From assembly GCA_020543525.1 (NCBI GenBank), contig JAHYIO010000039.1, forward strand, positions 310,001 through 374,000: a stretch of DNA of 64,000 nucleotides, read 5' to 3'. The stretch is from Coriolopsis trogii (lineage: Eukaryota > Basidiomycota > Agaricomycetes > Polyporales > Polyporaceae). The notes beneath the pieces were generated by a model that was not told where the DNA came from, made no database searches, and was given only the letters and a program-made list of their open reading frames with translations. The first letter of the stretch is position 1; every line of letters begins with the position of its first letter. A program made the translations under genes and the position numbers. Shown here in pieces: positions 1-11,087 of the stretch.

Positions 1-295
1 AGACATCGAGATGGAGTTAGAGGTGAAGATCGATGTGGGTGCCGACAGACGTAGCAGCCGACGACGAGCGAGACATAGACTGCGCACCACCAGTGAGGGC
101 GAACTCGCCGATCGGCTCACAGTGACGGGGAATCGTCTCTGAGCGTCGCATTCTCCCTCTCCGCTGGCTGCCGCGCCGCGCGCTCGTCTCCTAGAGCCGG
201 CTCGAAATGTGGGTGAACTGCGGGTGTGTCGCGTTCTTCGAGTCGTGCTGGTTGAAGATTGTGCCTGCGTTCCGTTAAGACGACGGGGACGCCAT
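1..295 (-). repeat. Segment C, degenerate copy 1
   Basis: This minus-strand stretch is a decayed relative of a segment found again at 14750-15109 (minus) and 29744-30070 (plus). Shared landmarks are an ATGGCGTCC start (here at 295), a GGAGAGGGAGAATG tract (also in the third copy) and a run matching TACTGCGCACC-GCCAG on the plus strand near 90-105. Here the short ORF after the ATG is broken by a stop after six codons. In the two other places segment C sits directly upstream of an A-family pseudogene. By the same spacing, another A copy would begin about 180 bp beyond the left edge of the window. The stretch 296-658 holds nothing I recognise. Confidence 0.5.
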
Positions 296-658
296 GATGA
301 AGAATCTGTTTTCGCTGTCATGTCTGAAATTGCGGTTGAAGCTAAGCCGCGGCAGTCAAATGTTCCATTGCAGTGAACGAATAAGACAGGATGCAACTCA
401 ACTTGACCGGACGCCATGAATGCGCATGCTCATTGTGAGGATCTGTACACCTGACGGAGACTCAGCCAGACCTGTCAATCAGCGAGTTGGGCCCATGAGT
501 ACTCAACATAAGCAAATGAAGGCACGTCAGTCACGTCACCGATACATGGTTCGAAAGACAGCCATCGCACAAAGATGGAAGACGCAGAGAAAAGTGATCC
601 GATGACGCTACACAATATAATACATGACACTCGAGCGAAAAGACGAGACAGACGGAAA

Positions 659-1471
659 TCATCCTTTCAAACGCTGTAAGAAAATGGTGAGACGTTGGAA
701 GAAGGCGCGACAAAAGCTGTTTGCTTACCCAGTTCTTCCATGAATGCCACCATTGCAACTTCGAACATCGACCTGTAATCTCCTTCATTGTATCCTCTAA
801 TATCTTTGCACCGTCGTCCCAAGTGCCCATGAAGTCGGCCAGGCCAAACCGTTCCTCTATGTTGTAGTTGTCCCAGACGTACATAAGGCCGTCAAAATCC
901 TTGGAGAGTGGGTAGGCGATATCGACCAGGAAACCCGCCTGCTTTGAGAGATGGGTGCTGACAACAAGCGCAGCGAGTTTGAATACGCTCTTCATGAGCC
1001 TAGGATCACTATGGTGCTCGTCGGAAAGGTCGGCAAAGTCCATCTCTTCCTTCCCTCCGAACAAGTGGCGTGACCGCTCGATGACGCGGAAACGGAGGTG
1101 ATGACGTTTGGCGTACTCGAGTACGTGTTCGTATTTAAACGGACACCCATAATATCGCAAGGGCGGTTTCGTGCCGTCACCGCCGATGTCCTCCGGAGAG
1201 ATGCTATCCACGGGATCTAGCAAAGTCTTGACCGATCTCTTGCATTTCTGGACAGGCGGTTGGTGATTCCCATACAGCGGGAGCACGAGAGCGCAATCTA
1301 GTGACATACCTTGCTCTGAGAGGTCGTACCGGTGGCTGACTGGATTGTAGGTGGGTTCTCCCGCTTCGCCACAGTCCTTTGGACCTTGCGGGGAGGTGGT
1401 GCGTCGTCCTGGTTAGCGAGTCTTTTGCGCTTGGCCGAGGAACGAGCGGTGCACGGATGCGACGATGACAT
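659..1471 (-). CDS. Family A protein, copy A1 (unknown function)
   Basis: I do not recognise this family. Three exons fit GT-AG rules and keep frame: 1471-1310 (54 codons), 1247-729 (173 codons) and 673-659 (R-L-K-G-stop), giving about 231 aa. Exon 1 is basic and looks like a bipartite nuclear signal (AKRKRLANQ followed by PPPRKVQ). Exon 2 begins with another basic patch, then carries the family core: RYYG at about residue 85, EYAKRHHLRF, EEMDFADLSDEHH, DFDGLMYVWDNYN and SKLQWWHSW. The core has no signal peptide or membrane segment. The gene lies 410 bp downstream of B1 on the same strand, the arrangement also seen for B2-A3 and B3-A5. The start is chosen because it aligns with the starts of A3, A5 and A7. 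The reading frame is intact. Confidence 0.75.
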
Positions 1472-1589
1472 GATATTGAAGTCGACGGATAAGGATTGAT
1501 ATAGAGAAGACTGGGTGTGGTCGCTGCAGAGCGTTGAATCGTGGTTTGAGACAAACTCGAGTCGAACTGTGTTTCGCTGTTTGGGCGAC

Positions 1590-1616
1590 GCGTTTCGATC
1601 TCCGCAAGCGCCCAAG
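1590..1616 (-). promoter_or_regulatory. Upstream element of A1
   Basis: On the minus strand this reads CTTGGGCG-TTGCGGAGATCGAAACG with one divergent base, about 120 bp before the A1 start. The same word, full or partial, lies at similar distance before A2, A3, A5 and A7. It is absent before pseudogenes A4 and A6. It probably marks the promoter or transcript start, which is inferred from conservation alone. The rest of 1472-1880 shows only CT-rich sequence before the A1 start. Confidence 0.5.
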
Positions 1617-1880
1617 ATGCATATCTGATTGAGCGCCTGCCTGCCGCGCACCGCTGTTCGTGGCTCGCAGCTTGTCCAAGAACCATTCTCCATACGCGTC
1701 TCTTGAACATACATGACATAGATGAGCATACTGGATGAAAATCAAACTACGTTACGAACATGCAGTTGAGTATCTCACCCTCTCTAACGCATAAACATGG
1801 GTGCATAATTGACATGAGAACATACTTCTCCTCGTACGGTCGGGCTACGCTGCTTGATCTCAACGCGTTCCATCATCGAC

Positions 1881-3840
1881 TTACTCTCGACCTTCCAGCT
1901 TCGCATCCCATCCGCCCTCTCCTGCATCGGCGATCTCATCATCATCATCGTAACACTCTGCTTCGTCGTGTACTTCGTCGTCAGGGGTGTGAACGTACTG
2001 CGCTAGCTCTTCTTCCTCAATCACAGGCAGTGTCTCCATACCTCGAACAGCGGTGTGGCTAGAGCTCGCATGTTGACCGAGTGCGCCGGTCTCACCTTCG
2101 CCCGTGGACTCGTTGGGAGAGGCTGGCCTGTCGACGGTCGGCCCAGGGTCCTCCAAGCCTTCCCTTTGTTCGACACCATTGAGTGCAATCGAGGGTATGC
2201 GTCTGTTCATACGGCCCCCGGGAATACGAATGCGACCACTGGAGGCGGAGACATCACTTGGTCCAGCCACTTGTAACCCGTTGGCACCATGAGCAGGAGC
2301 GGCCACAACCAGCGTGCACCGCCGTTTACGGGGAGGGCTCGTTGTGGATGAAGTGGCAGTGTTTGCTCTGCCTGACAAGGTGCCGTTGACTCTCGGCCTG
2401 GCGGTCTCCCAAAGGTTGATTCCAGGGAAGAGAGGTCGCTTGCGGGACAATCGAGTCTGCTTCGCGACCGGCGAATTTGGGGCAACGTTCTTCCACGTCC
2501 CCTTGAACACACGGTAGGACGGTCTGTACGGTGTCGATGGAGCAGAATTGTCAGGACTGGAAGTGGTGGTAGCTGTGGAGTCAGGGGACTCTGTGCCAGT
2601 TTCTTTGGAATCGTCGTGGTTTGACCCCTCTGGGTCAGGTGTCGATACACGGAACTTCATCCCCTTCTTAGCGTTGTCCTCGTACTTTTTCAACCCCTTA
2701 AGCCGTATAGCCTGTTCAACGGCTTCTTTACCATCCATCTAGCTCCAATGTCAATTGTGCAAGATAGTGTACATTGAGGTGTAGACACTCACCAGAGGGT
2801 CTCCTCCAGGCATTGGCGCCTTCGCCGAGTCCGGGGATATCCAGCTTGGTTGTTGGCCACAGGCAGGATAATATTCAGACAGGGGAAGTCCTACGGCACA
2901 ACGGAACTGTGCAGACAGCGACGCCTCATAGCCTTGCCCGTTGCCCTGGGCGAAATCGAAGACGGGTTCAGCATAGAATTCGACCTCTGGGAGGGATCGA
3001 CTCTCAAGCTCCGCAATCTTGTCCTTGTACCATTGGCGCAGTGCCTCTGCTTCCTCGTACGACATTGGCCCAGTCATAGGTGGAGGCTGGTCGGGCAGGG
3101 GGCGTTTGATATCTCCCTCGGGTCGCGTCCACTTGAATTGAGAGAAGTAGACACCAACGATCAGGAGCACGTGGATTTGCTGCCAGTCGGGGTTGTGCGC
3201 AAAAGCGGCCATGGCTTGTTTCCACGTCTGCTCAATTGACTCTTCCATGACTTTGATTGCAGCCTCACGAGCCTCTTCAGTGTCCCAGCGCGCCTCGATA
3301 TCCAGAGGTTTCACCTCCCAGAGATCGATGGGCAGTGTCTGGAAGGTGCGTCCGCCGTTGCTCTTTTCGCTCCCTACACCATTGCCATCTGCGAGCTTGT
3401 CATCCGCATCGACAGCCTTCACAAACGTACGGACAAAGTCAGGTATCTGTTCATGAAAGATACTGTCCTTTGTGACCCGGTTACCGTTCTCATCGACTAG
3501 AGCCTCTCCCTGGCCGAGCACAGCCTGAGGGACGTGGGAGATCGTGACCCTGGGGAAGTCGGGATGCTTGATGGTTCTGCACAGAGTGGAGATGATGTGG
3601 TCGTACACCCCGTACAGCGGCCACTCATACTTTCTACGCTCGTATGCAAAGCCAATATTGTTGGAGAGGTCCGCCTTGAAGGTCGCCTGGTCAATGACGA
3701 TGTGCTAACCAGCCGTACGCGCATAACCAGAGTCCGGTCAGATCTTGGTTAGGTGAGCAGCGAAGTGGGGAACGTACCGTTTTCGAGTCGTACATAGCGT
3801 TGCAAGCCCTGACAGTATCCTGATCCTCCATTCTTGGCAT
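1881..3840 (-). CDS. Family B protein, copy B1 (PD-(D/E)XK-nuclease-like)
   Basis: Three exons: 3840-3778 (21 codons), 3704-2793 (304 codons) and 2738-1881 (285 codons), about 610 aa. The core in exon 2 runs YGVYDHII at about residue 52, HPDFP, then IPDFVRT with Asp110, then LPIDLWEVKP with Glu151 and Lys153, followed by a helix containing EQTWKQAMAAFAHNP and a hydrophobic strand VLLIVGVYFSQFKW. The order Asp...Glu-x-Lys followed by a Gln-bearing helix is what PD-(D/E)XK nucleases show; this assignment is inference from motif, not a database match. Exon 3 encodes a Ser/Pro-rich, low-complexity tail with a basic cluster (SPPRKRRC) and an acidic end. It is likely nuclear. The downstream neighbour on the same strand is A1. 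The frame is intact. Confidence 0.7.
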
Positions 3841-4877
3841 GCTGAGTTGACACGAGAGCTGAGAAGATGAGGACGCGCGTGTAGTGGTGGAGAGACGGAG
3901 AGATACGACAAACTCGAACAAGCGCTTGCTCTCCTGCTATTGTACCATGAGGTGGCCGCGCTTACGTGCTCTTGAGATTATCATATGCATTCTACAATGA
4001 TCAATCTCCCAAAAAAGTGTTCCTCTCTCCCGCTGTTGGTAGGGCAGGATATACACTGCACGCGGTCAATGCCTTATTGCTTCTATACTCCCCAGTATTT
4101 GGTCTAGACTACGGGGGAAGGAGAACGTTTTATAGCAAAATCATTGGCCATATGTATGAGCAGACCCCCACATATATGTTACAACCAGAGCCCCAGAGTG
4201 CAGGCACTCCTCGTGAGGAGGATCACATCGATGACAATTCACGACTCTAACCTGGTTAGAACTGACCCTCACGCCTGTGTCATAGACGTATTTATCAAAA
4301 GTCTGTGGCGTTAAAAGCAACCATGGAGCTCATAGTCGAGCCTTTCGGTATCGATTCGTCTTGAATCGGTGGATATGGAGTGTAAACCTTCTTATGAATT
4401 ACTGCTTTGGCACAATGACACTCCTGCAGCCAACTATCCCTCCACACACTAATGGCGTGTTATATGTCAAGTTTCTGGTGACGATCCTCTCACCATCGGC
4501 TCCGAGTCCCTATGCCTTTGCGTAACCAAGGCTGGCGTCGCGCTCGAAGTCGCCTGGCGTTCGGTAGAGCCCTTCCGGATTTGGTAGTATTGACGCCCAA
4601 CGGCCAATGCACGCTCCAGGGACGAGCAACCCTGTGTCCCTCGTCAACTCACGTTCCAAGTACATCATAACTCTGGAGCTCTAACAGTATCAGAGGTCGG
4701 GCGTGACGCAATCCGCAACGACAGTATGGAGCTGCGAGGTAAACTGTCGGTCCGGGATGAACGACTCTCGTAAAGTATTGCAAGACTTTTATCCCGTGAC
4801 TCCACATAGCATAGAGAAATCACAGAGAGCACCATAGACCCCTCTTAAGCAAACACATGGAAGCAAATCAAAGCGCG
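3841..4877. other. Gap between A2 and B1
   Basis: About 1 kb with no convincing gene. The first 120 bp upstream of B1 are CT-rich on the minus strand (likely 5' leader). The remainder is AT-richer than the genes and has no long or family-like ORF. Confidence 0.5.
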
Positions 4878-5686
4878 TCATGTTCTCAAACGCTGTTACA
4901 CAGGTCAGATTGTGCGAAAACACTGAGAGCACGCAGGCCGCTCACCCGATTCTTCCACGAATGCCACCATTGCAGCTTCGATGGTCCCCCTGTCATATCT
5001 TGTATCGCCTCGCCCAGTATCCTCAGCCTATTTTCCCACGAGCTCGTATACTCGGCCATGTCGCAGCGTAGATTTATGGTGTGGTTGTCCCAGACGTACA
5101 GGATGCCATCGAAGTCCTCGGAGAGCGGAGCGCCAATATCGAGCCTCAGATCTGCCAAATTCGCAAGCCTGGTGCATACAACGGACGCAGCGAGCTCCTG
5201 TGCAGTTCTTAGAAGCTTGGGGTCGCTGTAGTAGCGTTCGGGAAGGTCGGCGAAGGCCATCTCCTCCTTGCCCTCGAACGACGTGCGAGCTTGCTCGACG
5301 ACATGGAAGCGGAGGTGGTGACGCTTGGCGTATTCGAGCACTTGGTCGTACTTTAACGGCCACCCATAGTAGCGTAGAGGGGGGTTCCTGCCGCTGTCGC
5401 CGATGTCGTTCGGACCGATGCTATCCACGGGGTCTTCAACCTGGAGCGAGGCCGACCTCTTCCGTTTCTAAGCAAATCATCAGTTTTAGGATCGGGAGCA
5501 GTCTTACAGCACAGTCATTACCTTCGTATTCACATCCGTAACCGTCAACAGTCTTGCCGCAAGTTCGATTTCCTGTTGCTTCACAACATTGTGGACCTTG
5601 CGTGGAAGTGGCATGTCCTCCGAGTCCTGGTTAGCCAGTCTTCTGCGCGTCCGAGTCGCGGAGGCGTGTGCAGTGCAAGTACGCAT
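4878..5686 (-). CDS. Family A protein, copy A2 (unknown function)
   Basis: Three exons, 5686-5522 (55 codons), 5467-4946 (174 codons) and 4892-4878 (R-L-R-T-stop), give about 233 aa. The core motifs are kept: RYYGWPLKYDQVLEYAKRHH, EEMAFADLPERYYSDPKLL, DFDGILYVWDN and SKLQWWHSWKN. The middle is more divergent than in the other copies (DNHTINLRCDM instead of DNYNIEERF). The codon that aligns with the start ATG of A1, A3, A5 and A7 is ATA here. Translation must start three codons later at 5686, so the protein begins MRTCTA instead of MSS-. The basic NLS-like stretch remains (RTRRRLANQ). The gene lies 1.04 kb upstream of B1 on the same strand. The frame is otherwise intact. Confidence 0.7.
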
Positions 5687-5825
5687 CGACGATATAATGG
5701 TAGCGTGATTATGGTGGGGATTGTTACAAGAAAGACTAGGTGAGGTATCTGAGGGGAGTAGTAGGTCGTGGATCGAAACAATTGGACCGGGAAGGTATCG
5801 CCGCCTCAAGTTTCAACACGTTTGG

Positions 5826-5842
5826 TTCAGTAGACGCCCAAA
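5826..5842 (-). promoter_or_regulatory. Upstream element of A2 (partial)
   Basis: Minus-strand TTTTGGGCGTCTACTGAA matches the first half of the element found before A1 and A3 and lies about 145 bp before the A2 start. The second half (GGAGATCGAAACG) is not conserved here. The rest of 5687-6341 shows nothing recognisable. Confidence 0.4.
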
Positions 5843-6341
5843 AGCACGCCTACCGCACTTCGCACTCAAGGAACCCGTACATCTCGGTAGCCCATAGGTT
5901 CCCTGCTCCCCGTAGCTCTTCAGTGCTAGCCAAAACAAACGCCATGCACGACAGTCGGCAACCAGCCTCAAAGTTCAAGATGCAATCGGAACGTGACGCT
6001 TGCGATCAAGATCCAGACGCAAGAGTACATCAGTGAAGGACGGGATACTCGGGCTCACGGACGACTCACGTAGACGTGGAAGTGGCCCGGCAGTACCGCT
6101 CGGACTCTCGGATGCGATACATGCGTAACACCGGGAGAATGTAGAGTAGGTACCAAAGCGCAGTGTCTGTCAAGCCAGGGGTGACATGGACGGGATTGCA
6201 AGCAGTGATGCACGGAGGTCATGGCTGCACAAAGAAAGCCTGCGATCAACGCGTACGACGTACACAGGGACACAGCGAGAGATACCATTACACAAAGCCA
6301 ATCAAGAGATGATGCCCTCGGCCTCCGAAAGAGCCCCCCGC

Positions 6342-7100
6342 TCACCGGATGCTCAAGATCCCCGTCGACGTGCTCCCCATCCTCGAGCTCTCCTTCGCCT
6401 CCTTCTTCTTCACCTTCGGCGCCTCCCAGATCTTCCAAAACTTCAAGTTCTCGTCCCCCGCCGCGGTGCACACGAGCTCCCCGTTCGGCGACAGCGCGCT
6501 GAACAGCACCCGCGAGTCGTGCGCGTCCTTGATCTCCGCCACGCGCTCCATCGACGGGTAGCTGTGGACCATGATCGCGTTCGTCGGATACCCGTGCGTC
6601 GTCAGGAACTCCTTCTTGTGCGGCGCCCACTGGATCGACGAGATCTGCGCGGGCGTCACGAGCGAGTGCAGCCGCGCGCCCGTCGTCGTGTTCCAGATGT
6701 GCACCGTCGCGTCCGACGTGCCCCCGCCCGACACGAGCAGCGCCGGGTCCATGGGCACCGCGCGACTGCCTGCACCGCTCTGGGTTGATTCCACTTCGTC
6801 CAGCGCGGGCTCAATGGCAGCTTCGCCCCCGAGTTCGACGTGCACACGTTCCCAACCCGTCCGCTGGAGATATTGAGCATGTTGTCGCTCCCACCACTCG
6901 CGAACAGGTAGCGTGAGGAGCCATGTGAGCACACAGACCGATCCTAATGCGGGAAAAGCTGCATGAGTGGTATGGCTGAATACACATATCGTCGTGCCAG
7001 GAGAGCTCAGGATGTAGTCGTCGAGGACGCTGACCCGAGCCGAGTTGCTCAGGCGTCGCTCACAACTTGGTCTCGGAGTTCACGTTCACGTTCCGCAGCG
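6342..7100 (-). pseudogene. cdc20: CDC20/Fizzy-type APC/C activator relic
   Basis: The minus strand encodes WD40 repeats in the exact order of CDC20/Cdh1 proteins, which load substrates on the anaphase-promoting complex. The last part (6342-6745) is open: LLVSGGGTSDATVHIWN, then HSLVTPAQISSIQW, FLTTHGYPTNAIMVHSYPSM, DSRVLFSALSPNGE and AAGDENLKFW. It ends in Leu-Ser-Ile-Arg, the C-terminal Ile-Arg tail of the family. Upstream the match continues only in pieces: ASGGSDNMLNISSGR and AVQAVARCPW are in another frame, and RVSVLDDYILSS at about 7010-7050 in a further one. Key Trp residues are missing, and the N-terminal C-box/KEN part is not found. Several frameshifts and losses indicate a decayed copy; a functional intron-rich gene is much less likely. 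Confidence 0.7.
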
Positions 7101-7955
7101 TGATAACCGTTGCCGTTTGATGGGTGGACAGGCGGTGGAAGACGAGCCCCGCTCTACTCGCATTCGCCTTTCAGCTGTTTCCTTGTATACCAACAGCATG
7201 GAGGGTCTTTCCCGATATCATGTCACTATTTGACGGCAAGGGGAAGGAGGGCCCGAAATCAGACGGTAGATAGAGACGAGGGCTTCGTCGGCGAGTCATG
7301 ACACAATGACTTTCGCGCGTGCCCATCCGCACCAGGCAGCTTGATCCACACGTACAGCAAGAGTTGCATCGAAACGACTTCCTGTGGGTGCACATATCCA
7401 GAAGGTCCCCCCACACACACACCGACGCGAGGAGGCATTTTCCTCGGCAAAATACGTGCGTACTCTGAACGATACCTCTCATACATGACGCAATTCTTCA
7501 TAGCCGGCGCCGATACACTGGGACATCTGAAGTTGCGAGTACTCACCAAACGTTCTGAAAGCTCGACTTGGGAGGTGGCGAGGTGTAGTCGCTGGTCGCG
7601 TTGCCCAGTCTAATCCCATAAAGCTCGTCCGGACGAATCTATTATGGCTTACCGATTATGCGTGAGCGAAACTTGTCCAAGATATCTTCAGTGTTCACGA
7701 GGAATGCGGGTAGAACAACGAGAGGATTTGAGGCATTGGAGAGGTTCTTGCCGAGAGACAATGGGTCAGAATAAATGCTGGGAAGTATGTGAGCTCAGAG
7801 TGTGCGCCATAGAGAGTAAACGTAGAGAGGACAGAAGACCTTAGAGAGCGACGCAGCGAGCGTTGGTAGCCAGGGAGACCAGCAAAGCTACAAGCCTTCA
7901 GGGGACGTGACATTCGCCAACCGTCTCGAGCTGTTCTCACGCGGATCGTTTTCAA
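7101..7955. other. Gap, no gene recognised
   Basis: This stretch lies upstream of the CDC20 relic and may hold further decayed parts of it, but I could not find a credible match to its N-terminal region. No other feature is seen. Confidence 0.4.
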
Positions 7956-8035
7956 GGCGAGATGGCCGAGCGGTCTAAGGCGCCAGACTAAGGATCTGGT
8001 CCGAAAGGGCGTGGGTTCGAATCCCACTCTCGTCA
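7956..8035 (+). tRNA. tRNA-Leu (anticodon AAG)
   Basis: An 80-nt class II tRNA. The acceptor stem GGCGAGA pairs with TCTCGTC (one G-T pair), with discriminator A at 8035. The anticodon stem CCAGA/TCTGG closes the loop CTAAGGA, giving anticodon AAG, which reads CUU/CUC leucine codons. A long variable arm (TCCGAAAGGGC) is followed by the T-arm GTGGGTTCGAATCCCAC, with A- and B-box promoters internal as usual. There is no intron and CCA is not encoded. A TTTT run at 8057-8060 serves as the Pol III terminator. Confidence 0.93.
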
Positions 8036-9847
8036 GTGATAGCGTTGAAGGTGTACTTTTGGTCGTCAACCTCCGATCCGCCAAATTGTCATCCTCCCAA
8101 CACGTCGAAGAACGTGACGAGTAAGAGTACGAAGACGGCAAGTTAGACGGCATGTGTGTGCACATTCGTGGCAGGCTAGAGCACCGAACGTCGAGGAAAC
8201 TAGCTTATGCATGACATTCTGACTATCCTGGAGACACTGGTATACAGCATCGGGGACCGGTTGGATGGGACCTGACAGACACTATAAGGTTGACGTAGTG
8301 CCATTGTAGACAGTCGCGCTGGGCAACTACAACCGCATACGCCTTTGCCGTAGGCGACACCCTGCGCCAACCCTGCGCTCAGTAGCGAAAAACGCGCTTG
8401 CGGGGAGAGTGGGACGCGTCTGGGTGCGGAGATGGAAAAGTGACAGATGTAGTAGCCATTGACAAACGAGACTGCGCAGCGCCAGCGACCGCAGTAAGTG
8501 CCTCCAGAGCCGAGCTTCGACCTATGTTCATGGTGTTGCAACGGCTCCTTCGATGCTGCGAAGATCTCCATCTTCACCGCGCGCTCGATATGGAGGACCG
8601 CATCGAAGTATGGTCGGAATAGCCGCGTTTGTGTCGCATTCTTCGGGAAGCGTTATCTCATTGGGAAAGGATCATCCGTGAGGTGACTGGGAACGACCAG
8701 GACGCCATAGGGATGTTGGCATGTTGCACAAGCCCAGACACTTGGTGGTGTGACGGGGAGACGTTGACGACGGCGAAGGGTCCTTCGACCACTCGGCAAC
8801 GGAGATGCTGGAGCGAGATCGGAGTATTGTAGGACGCAGGGCGATGTGGGAACCCAAGAGGTGAGGATGTTGACGCGAGCGAACGATGTTGACGAGGGCG
8901 GGGTGTGCAGGTCGGATTCGGGGATGCACGTCGTAGTGAAACCGGGGGTGTTGCCATTCAGGAATGGGCGATTGGGGCAGAGACGAAACGACTGATTTCT
9001 AGGTCGGACTAGTTGACGCGGCGATGGCGCTGGAAAAGGTTGCGTCGCAAGGAGTGTGAGTAGGATGTGAGTGTTGTCTAGGGATGTGGTGGTTTGAGGG
9101 CAAGATGTAGCACTGGGCCGCGTGCGCGACACAAATTCAACACGGTGAATGTGCCGGTATAGCGAATAGCGAGCGAAGTCCCGTCTCCTCGGATGTGGTC
9201 AACACGGGCACGTCTGCACCGAACGATAACATGATGGCTACTCCCGCAGGCTTTGGAAGATAAGGTCGATACGTCGCGTGAGGTCGACCAGCATTTGGCT
9301 GTATGGGAAGGGTCGTGGGGGAGCCTGGGCATCCATGAAGTTGCGCGGATATGCTTGCGGGGAGGACTCCGGTCGATCCATCCCGTCACATTGAGATGAA
9401 GAGACTGAATGTGGACTCGACGGTTGTTGGCCATTGGGCGGTCAGACATCGTTTAAGAGTAAGGAGCCTCGCTACGGTGAGGCGGTCTTCCGATGCTTGG
9501 CCTCGAAGCTCCTCCATACAATGCAACTATATATCGGATTAGCCGTGACCCCCGCGCGCGAGATGTATAAAGGGTCGCTCACCATGCTTCGGCCAGACCC
9601 GGCAAAGACTGCAAGGCAGTAGATCCACATGGAATTTGCTCGTTGTGTCCTGCTCGTCATAGTAGGTTGGATGAACATACAAGAGAACGTACGGGGAGAG
9701 ATGGGATGTCTTCACGCGAATGATTGCAGGAGGCAGAGAACCGAGAGACCGATAAGATATGACAATGCTACATAAATACAATGCAAGAGGAGCGAGTCGT
9801 GTCGCTTCAGACGGGACGCGAGACGACTACATATGAAAACACCACCA
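8036..9847. other. Long gap, no gene recognised
   Basis: About 1.8 kb with only short overlapping ORFs of shadow type. No conserved motif, tRNA or transposon signature was recognised. Confidence 0.45.
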
Positions 9848-10654
9848 TCATTTCTCGCCCTATAAGAGATAAAATGAGACATTGCCTTTAACAGAGACAG
9901 GCATGATGTGCTTACCAGGTGAGTCTGCTTTGACCACCACCACTGTGGTCTCAATCGCTCGCTCGACATCTCTCTCATCACCTTGTTCAGAGTCTTCTCG
10001 GCTCGTTCCCACGACGAGAACAGTTGGACAATTCTAAACCGATTCTCCACGTTGTAGTTCGACCAGACGTAAATGACGCCGTCCCAGTCGAGGGAGTACG
10101 TCCAACCGTGCTCGAGTCGAACACCTGTCGTCCGTGCAAGTAAATCGACGACGATGAGAAGCGCGACATGTTTGAGCTTGATCAAGAGTCTAGGATTGCT
10201 GTAGTGTTCGTCGGAGAGGTCGGCGAAATCCATCTCCTCCTTGCCACCGAAGAGATGGCGCGATGCTTGCATGACGGGGAAGTGTATGTGATGCCGTTGT
10301 GCAAACTCGAGCACCTGATCATACTTGAAAGGCCAGCCATAATAGCGTAGGGGTGGGTTGGTGCCACTGCTGCCGACCTCGTCAGGATCGAGATTGTCTT
10401 CGGGGGCATAGCGTTGCATCATCCTCCTCCGCTTCTACAGCGGACCTCCGTCAACTCACTGTACCCAATACACACCTGATGTATCAAGTACGTACTGTCC
10501 TCTCCGTAGTCTCAACGGTTGATGTGGCGGTCTCCGACAACATCCTGTTCAGTCTCGTCTTTCGTGTCTTGGGCGGTGGTGCGTCCTCTTGGTTAGCGAG
10601 TCGTTTGCGTTTTGTGGCGAGACGGGTGTTGTGAGCGGGTGGTGAGGAAGACAT
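9848..10654 (-). CDS. Family A protein, copy A3 (unknown function)
   Basis: Exon 1 at 10654-10496 (53 codons) carries a basic NLS-like stretch (TKRKRLANQ then PPPKTRKTR). Exon 2 at 10434-9916 (173 codons) carries RYYGWPFKYDQVLEFAQRHH, EEMDFADLSDEHYSNPRLL, DWDGVIYVWSNYN and RPQWWWSKQTH. The terminal micro-exon is less clear than in other copies. My best fit is 9859-9848 (G-E-K-stop after a TTATAG acceptor); an alternative acceptor would give a longer tail. About 229 aa. The gene is 434 bp downstream of B2 on the same strand, as A1 is to B1. The NYN in place of DNYN and the altered QWWW end mark it as a diverged but open copy. Confidence 0.68.
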
Positions 10655-10776
10655 GAGTGCAGCGGCAATGGATTGCGCGTGTAAGGAGGGCAGAATGGGG
10701 TGGCTGAGGGATGTAGGTGAATCGTGGTTGGAGACGAGATGCGTTGAACGGTGCTTCAACACACGCGTCTACACAT

Positions 10777-10803
10777 CCGTTTCGATCTCCGCAGACGCCC
10801 AAG
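10777..10803 (-). promoter_or_regulatory. Upstream element of A3
   Basis: Minus-strand CTTGGGCGTCTGCGGAGAT followed by CGAAACG, about 123 bp before the A3 start. It is nearly identical to the element before A1, although the sequences between element and ATG have diverged. The remaining part of 10655-11087 contains nothing else I recognise. Confidence 0.5.
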
Positions 10804-11087
10804 TATGTCGCCCACTGGGTATAAGCTCTGGGAACAACTACTTAATCTGCTTTCATCGTCTGTATCGCACCTTAGGCATTAGAAGGGACATATTCCTGAT
10901 GTTATTGCTGGCTCAGTGCGACGCCAGGCTGAACTTAGGTACATACACGTCAATCCGAGTACATGGGCATGTATTCATAAGCGGCATAAGTGCATAGGTC
11001 CTTGAAGCTTCGAATTCAGTCATCGCGCGCGAGTGCCAATGCGTAGCAAACACGTTCCTCCAGCAGCCTTGTGGCGCGCTCTGTCCA

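Noticed and set aside
8653..9132. 159-aa minus-strand ORF in the 8-10 kb gap
   Set aside because: Low-complexity, Ser/Thr/Pro-rich translation with overlapping open frames on the same strand; no family trait or splice context.
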